The notes under the pieces were generated by a model that did no database searches, was not told the origin of the DNA, and worked only from the letters and a program-made list of their open reading frames with translations. A stretch of DNA of 37,550 nucleotides from Chthoniobacteraceae bacterium (GTDB lineage: Bacteria > Verrucomicrobiota > Verrucomicrobiia > Chthoniobacterales > Chthoniobacteraceae): positions 1 to 37,550 of the forward strand of contig CANJPY010000003.1 in the NCBI GenBank assembly GCA_947476255.1. Reading direction: 5' to 3'. This document shows positions 15,001-21,000 of this stretch, piece after piece. Each line of letters begins with the position of its first letter. Positions within the stretch are counted from its first letter, which is position 1. A program made the position numbers and the translations under genes.

Positions 15001-18000
15001 CGCAGCATTGTTTTTACGAACCCTGTACTCACCAATGCTTCGTACCAAGACGCCCTTGATGTCTCGGCAACAACGAACAACGCAAAGATTTTTGCCACGG
15101 GGTTCAGTTCGCTTGCGGCGGGCTCGGGCAGCGCGGTGCTCATTTTAAACGGCACAACCACGAGCGCAGGCAATCTTCATTCAACTCTTTCGCTTTCTCT
15201 TGTGAGTAACGCTGGAGGCGTAGCCGGTCTCTCCAACCAATCCCTCTCGCCGTTGTCCACGATCGCCACCAAGGGTGGTGTTTATGACTTTGCGAATCCC
15301 GTTTATTCGGGGGGCACTATTGATTTGGGCAATGTGCGCGTGGGCGGGACCGTGACAACGCGCGGCGTTGTATTTAGGAACGGTGTGGTTAGCGATGCCT
15401 CCTACCAGGATGCCCTCGACGCGTCTGCAACAAGCGACAACCCGAGGCTCATGACGGCGGGGTTTAGCGGCCTTCTCGCCGGGGGAGGAACAGCGTCCCT
15501 CATGGTTTCCGGAACGACGGCGAGCGCCGGAAATTTAGCGTCGACGCTTTCGTTGTTACTGGTGAGCAATACAAATGGAGTGTCTGGGTTGTCGGGCTCC
15601 ATAATTGCGGCGCCATCGGCCCTCAAGACGCGGGGCGGTGTTTATGATTATGCCAACCCAGTTTATACAGGCGGGACGTTTGCGTTTGGCAATGTACGCG
15701 AGGGGGCCGTGCTGGCGCCTGGAAGCGTGACTTTCACGAACCCGGTGATCAGTAGCGGTTCGTATCAGGACAGCCTTGACGTGTCAGCAACGTCCGACAA
15801 TGCCATGGTATCGGCGACAGGGTTTACGGCGCTTGCGGCGGGTACGGGGCACTCCTCTCTTGTCCTCAACGCCACAACGGGAAAGCCTGGGAGTTTGCGT
15901 TCCTCCCTGTCTTTGTCCTTGGTGAGCAATGTCAACGGGGTGGCTGGACTTTCGGCCCAGTCGCTGACACCCGGCCAGATACTGGCGACGACCGGGGGTG
16001 TCTATGCCTACGCAAAGCCCACGTACTCATCCGGGGCGATTACGTTCGGAAACGTGCATGTGGGCGAGAGCAGAAGCGTCAATGTGAGTAATCCCTCCAG
16101 CGCGACTGCCTATCAAGATGCCCTCGATCTTTCTTTAAGCCTTCCCCAAGGCATCACGGGTTTTTCAGGAACCCAGACCATCAGCGCTGGGTCGAGTTTG
16201 AGTGTGCTTTTCACAGCTCAGGCGGGCGGCGTGCTTACAGGTTCGGCCGTGTTGACTCAAACGAGCAATGCAAACGGAGTTGCGGGTCTTGGCAATGGCA
16301 CCTTGAGCGCTAAGATTCTACCCATTTCAGGAACAGCCTACACGCTCGCCGAGGGGCGCGTTGGAGCGGCCAGCTTGAGTAACTTCCATGTGGGTGTGGC
16401 AAAGAACATCACGCTCTTCAATACGGCTCCCGCAGGTTTGTTCAGCGAGGATCTGAGTGCGACGCTGGCGGCAGTCTCGAACACTGTGGTTGCGGGTTCT
16501 GTAACGCATCTCATCGCCGGCGGTTTGAATGACAGCAGTCTGAGGGTAACACTTTCGAGTGCGGGCACGGGGGCATTCCGGTTGGAACTCAAAAGCGCGG
16601 CGACAGTCAATGGAACAGCAATTGCGGGTTTGAGTCCGACCACGCTTGCCCCGCAGATCCTATCCATCACCCAGAATGCAGTGGCGTACAACATGGCTTC
16701 TGTGAGTTCGGCACAGGCCGTGGATCTTGGCAATGTGCGGCGGGGAAAGTCGGCGACTGTACCGCTTAGTCTGACTAATACCGCGCCCGTGAGCGCTTAT
16801 TATACGGAGACTCTGAGTTCGAGTGGTTTTTCAAATGCCAGCACAGGCATCATTGCGGGTGGATCTGTTTCTGGCATTGAAGGAGGGACCAGTAGAACGG
16901 GCTCTCTTTTTGTAGGGTTTAGCAATGGGTTGGCCGCGGGTGTTCAAAGTGGAATCACAATGCTGGGAGTGCAGTCCAATGCGATCGTCGGCAGCGGGCT
17001 CAATAACACGGCGCTCACCCCTCAAAAGGTAACCGTGTCTGGTGTTGTTTACGACTACGCTAATCCGGTCTACAACGGCGGGACGATTGCGTTTGGGAAT
17101 CTGCGCGTGGGAGAAGCTCTGGCATCTAAAAGCGTTGCCTTTGCAAACGCGGTTGTGAGCAATGCGTCGTATCAGGACGCACTGGATGGCTCGGCGGTAA
17201 GCAGCAATTCGAAAATCTTAGCCACTGGATTTATCGGTCTTCTTGCAGGATCTGGAACAGCGTCTTTGATTGTTGCCGGGACGACCGCAACGGCGGGTAA
17301 TCTCGGCTCCACGCTCGCGCTTTTGCTTGTGAGCAATACAAACGGGGTCACCGGACTAACGGGTTCGACGCTTGCCGCACCCTCGGCCATTTCGACCAGC
17401 GGAGGTGTTTATGATTACGCAAATCCCGCGTATGCGGGGGGAACCCTCGATTTCGGCAATGTGCGTGTGGGAAGCGCGCCGGCTACAAAAACAGTCACGT
17501 TCTCGAACGCAGTGATCAAGAGCCCTGACTATCAGGACAGTCTTGATGTTTCTGGATCCAGCAGCAACCCGCACGTATTGGCGACTGGATTCACCGGCCT
17601 TGCGGCTGGCGCTGGTACGCGAAGCCTCTCGGTATCGGTTAACACGGGGTCAGCAGGAAGTCTTGCTTCCACTTTGGCATTGTCGCTCACGAGCAACGCG
17701 CGTGGACTCGCAGGCCTTTCCAATTCAACGTTGAATCCAACGGCCGTTATCACGAGTACAGGCAGCGTCTTTGCTTATGCACAGCCTTCGTGGAGCAGCA
17801 GCACCATCGCGTTTGGAAACGTTCACGTGGGCACCGTGCGCGCGGTGGCTGTCACAAATTCAGCGGTGGCTCCTTCTGGGTATCAGGATTCGCTCGAGGT
17901 GACCGGTATCGGGACGGACAAGGTATCAATCACAAGCGGCACTTTTAATGTGGCTGCAGGTGCTAGCCGGAGTTTGACGCTCACGGCTTTGGCTCCCGGT

Positions 18001-21000
18001 CTCTTGACAGGTTCCGTATCGGTATCGCAGAGGAGTCTCGCCAACGGTGTCGCAGGCCTCTCGGACGTGCCGCTGTCAACCGTGAATCTGGGCGTTTCCG
18101 GAGCCGCCTATGCCCTGGCGTCAGGATCTGTAGACGTTGGCAGTTTGGGTAATTTCCATGTCGGCGTCCCAAGGGCTGTGACACTCAGGAATACGGCGGC
18201 GTCGGGTCTCTACAGCGAGGATTTGTCCGCCACGCTTTCTTCCATTAGTAACACAATTGTGAGTGGTTCGGTGAATGCATTGCCCGCGGCCGCCATGGAT
18301 GACTCTCATTTGAGGGTCACCTTGACGGGTCGTGGGAGCGGGTCAGTACGCTTGAATTTAGAGAGCACGGGAAGTGTGCGCGGGGTTTCTAATGGCCTCG
18401 GTAAAACCGCTTTGGAGGCGCAAAATCTGAATTTATCCGCGACAGGCTATGCCTTGGCTACGACGAATTTTGAGAATACAATAGTGGACCTTGGTGCGGT
18501 TCGCCAGAACGAGTCGTTTGGCTTCAGGCCGATTGCGATCATGAACACCCTTCCCGCGGGTGCGTATGGCGAGGACCTGCGGGCCTCTTTTGTGGGCGTG
18601 CAGGGGCTCAGTACCAGAGGCGGCACTGCGGTGGTTTCAGCGGGATCGACTGCGAGCGGTGTGTTGAGCGTTGGGCTGGCTGGCAGCACTGCAGATGCAG
18701 GAACTCTTTCGGGAACGGTGCGGGTGCAATTTAGCTCGCAGGAAGTCAATCGCAGCGGTCTTGGGAATACTCCTCTGCCAGATGCGACACGCATGATCAG
18801 TGTGTCTGGCAAGATTTTCCGTCTGGCGTCTGGATCGTTGACTCAGCGCGTTGAGTTCGGGGCCATCCGAGAAGGCGGCACGTTTACGAGGCAGGCTGTC
18901 ACTGTGCAAAATACGGCTGCCAATGATGGGTTTTCAGATGATCTGAAAGCTGTGTTTATTTCGAAGAGTTCCTCCCCGGTGGAAACTTCGGGTATTGTAT
19001 CGCGTCTTGGAGCTGGACTCACAAGCGATGCTTTACGGGTGGGATTCAATGGGGGGGCAATCAAAGCAGGCTTGGTCACAGGCACAGTTTCCGTGGGATA
19101 TACTTCTCTGGGCCGTGTGGGTACGGGTCTTGCAGACGCGCCGACAGCGTTGAGTGGGCAGACGGTGACTTTTGGCGGCAAGATTTACCGACTGGCAACC
19201 GGCACTTTAAACGCACAGACTCTCGATTTTGGAGCCGTCCGCGCGAGTTCGGGCACGTCTACGGCGACCCTCATGGTACGGAACACTGCTGCGGGGGATG
19301 GTTTCTCTGATTTGCTCGGGGTGATTGCGGCCACCGGCGGCGCGTTTCAGGTCGCGACGGGGAGTCTCCTTATTGGCGGCACGACCAACGGTTCCGTGGT
19401 GGTATCCTATGCGCCAAGCAGCTCCAGCGCTGGCTTGGTGAATGGCACGTTAAGCGTTGCAATGCGTTCGGTGGGGCAGTCTGACACCAACTATGCTGAT
19501 GTCTCTGCGGGCACTCAAATGGTGGGAATCCGGGCCACGGTATTTCGGCCTGCGGTAGGCGAGTTGCGTCAAAGTGGAACGCTTTTGGTGAGTGGCGGCA
19601 CCGTGAGTCTGGCGCCTGTGCGTGTCGGGGTGGCGTTTACACCGCTATTGTTGGATGTGGTTAACACTGCAAGCGGAGCCGATGCCTACAGCGAGTCGCT
19701 TAACGTAGGAACGGTAATTGCGAGCGGCTTTGGTTTAAGTTCGGGAAGCGCGCGTTTAGTGGCACCTGGAAAGGAGAGTGCGGCGGCTTTGAGTGTCGGA
19801 TTAAACACGTCAGTGACTGGGACAACGGGCATGAAAACGGGTGGTGTGACCTGGAGTTTCGAAACCGATGGCAAGGGAACCAGCGGACTGGGTAGAGCTG
19901 TGACAGGGACAATGGCCTTGAATATTTCCGGACAGGTCTACGACGGCAAGGGAGTATGGAGTGGTGGTTCTGGCGCATGGAGTGATTGGAGCAAGTGGAC
20001 GGTTTCGGGAGGGCGGCCGGGCATGGACAACGGTGCGAGTGTCGTTTCTGGAGATACGGCGAGGATGAACTCAGGTGCTGTCCCGCTATCCGTGAGTTTG
20101 CCAGGAGGCACGTTGAACCTCGCAGCTTTGTCCTTGAGTGGCTTGGGTGGTGTTAGTTTGAGTGGCGCAGGCACGATCGCGTTGGCGGGAACGATGGCAG
20201 CAAGCTCAGGAGCGCATTCTGTGAGCGCTGATGTGGTTCTGGTAAAACCGTCTACATTTTTGGTGGAGCAGGGTGCGAAGCTGACGATTGGCGGGCTGGT
20301 GAGTGGAGGAAAGTTGACGAAGCAGGGAGCGGGCACGCTGCAGCTCGCAGCAGGGTATCGTTCGATGGAGTCTGCATCCGTGGATGCGGGGCGTTTGCTG
20401 TTGGGCAACGGAACGAGTGTGCCGGAGATTGGAGATAGTCAGGTGAGTGTTGCTGGTGGGCGTGTGCGGACGATTTACCTAGGGTTGGGTGCGGAACTGG
20501 CATTCAACGTGAGTCGAAATCTAAACCTCGTGAATTTGGAGATCATCGGGCCTGGGGCCGCGAATGTTTCGAGTGTCAATCCGAGCTTTGTGGTAAATTG
20601 GAAGAATGGCTTAAGTGAGGAGGAGGTGGAGGCGGGAGGTAGTGTGGACCTGAGCGATCTCTCGAAAAAGACGAACCTCAAGATTTCGGACGCCACGTTT
20701 ACGCTGGGAGCAACGAGCAAAGAAGTTAGCAATGCGGTGACGGTGAGCGGCTCACTCAGGGTGTCTGTGGCAGGGAGCGTAACTTTCAGTGGCGTAGTCG
20801 GTGGCACGGGTGCTTTGGTTAAGGAGAACACCGGCGTCGTGACTCTGGCGGGAAGCAACAGTTTCGCCGGAGGCACCAGAGTGAATGCAGGCACTCTGAT
20901 TGTTCAGAACATCAGCGCGTTGGGCACGGGTGCAGTAACGCTCGCACCACCGGCGAGAGTGGTCCTTGATTTGATGGGTTCGGGGACTGTAAGCAACACC

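Larger units (their letters stand above)
11365..19930 (+). repeat. ASH/choice-of-anchor-D-like module array (about 24 modules)
   Basis: Each module opens with a variant of [V/I]xFGNVRVG followed by a strand ending in TN, then usually YQDxLDVSAT, GFxxLxAGxGT, and LxSTLxLxLVSNTNGVxGLS. This is the pattern of ASPM-SPD-2-Hydin / choice-of-anchor D immunoglobulin-like beta-sandwiches. The commonest type (A) is exactly 120 aa: YDYANPVY-like starts fall at 11716, 12076, 12436, 12796, 13156, then 14563, 14923, 15283, 15643, then 17050 and 17410, each 360 nt apart within a run. Shorter variant modules (B, C, D types, for example YAYAKPTY at 13516 and YNMAS at 14200) separate the runs. Family assignment is by motif and not by alignment. 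Confidence 0.75.

Noticed and set aside
11700..18000. Regular 360-nt periodicity considered as a CRISPR-like or DNA-level satellite
   Set aside because: The period is a multiple of three, stays in one open frame and preserves protein motifs with silent changes, so it is a protein repeat.
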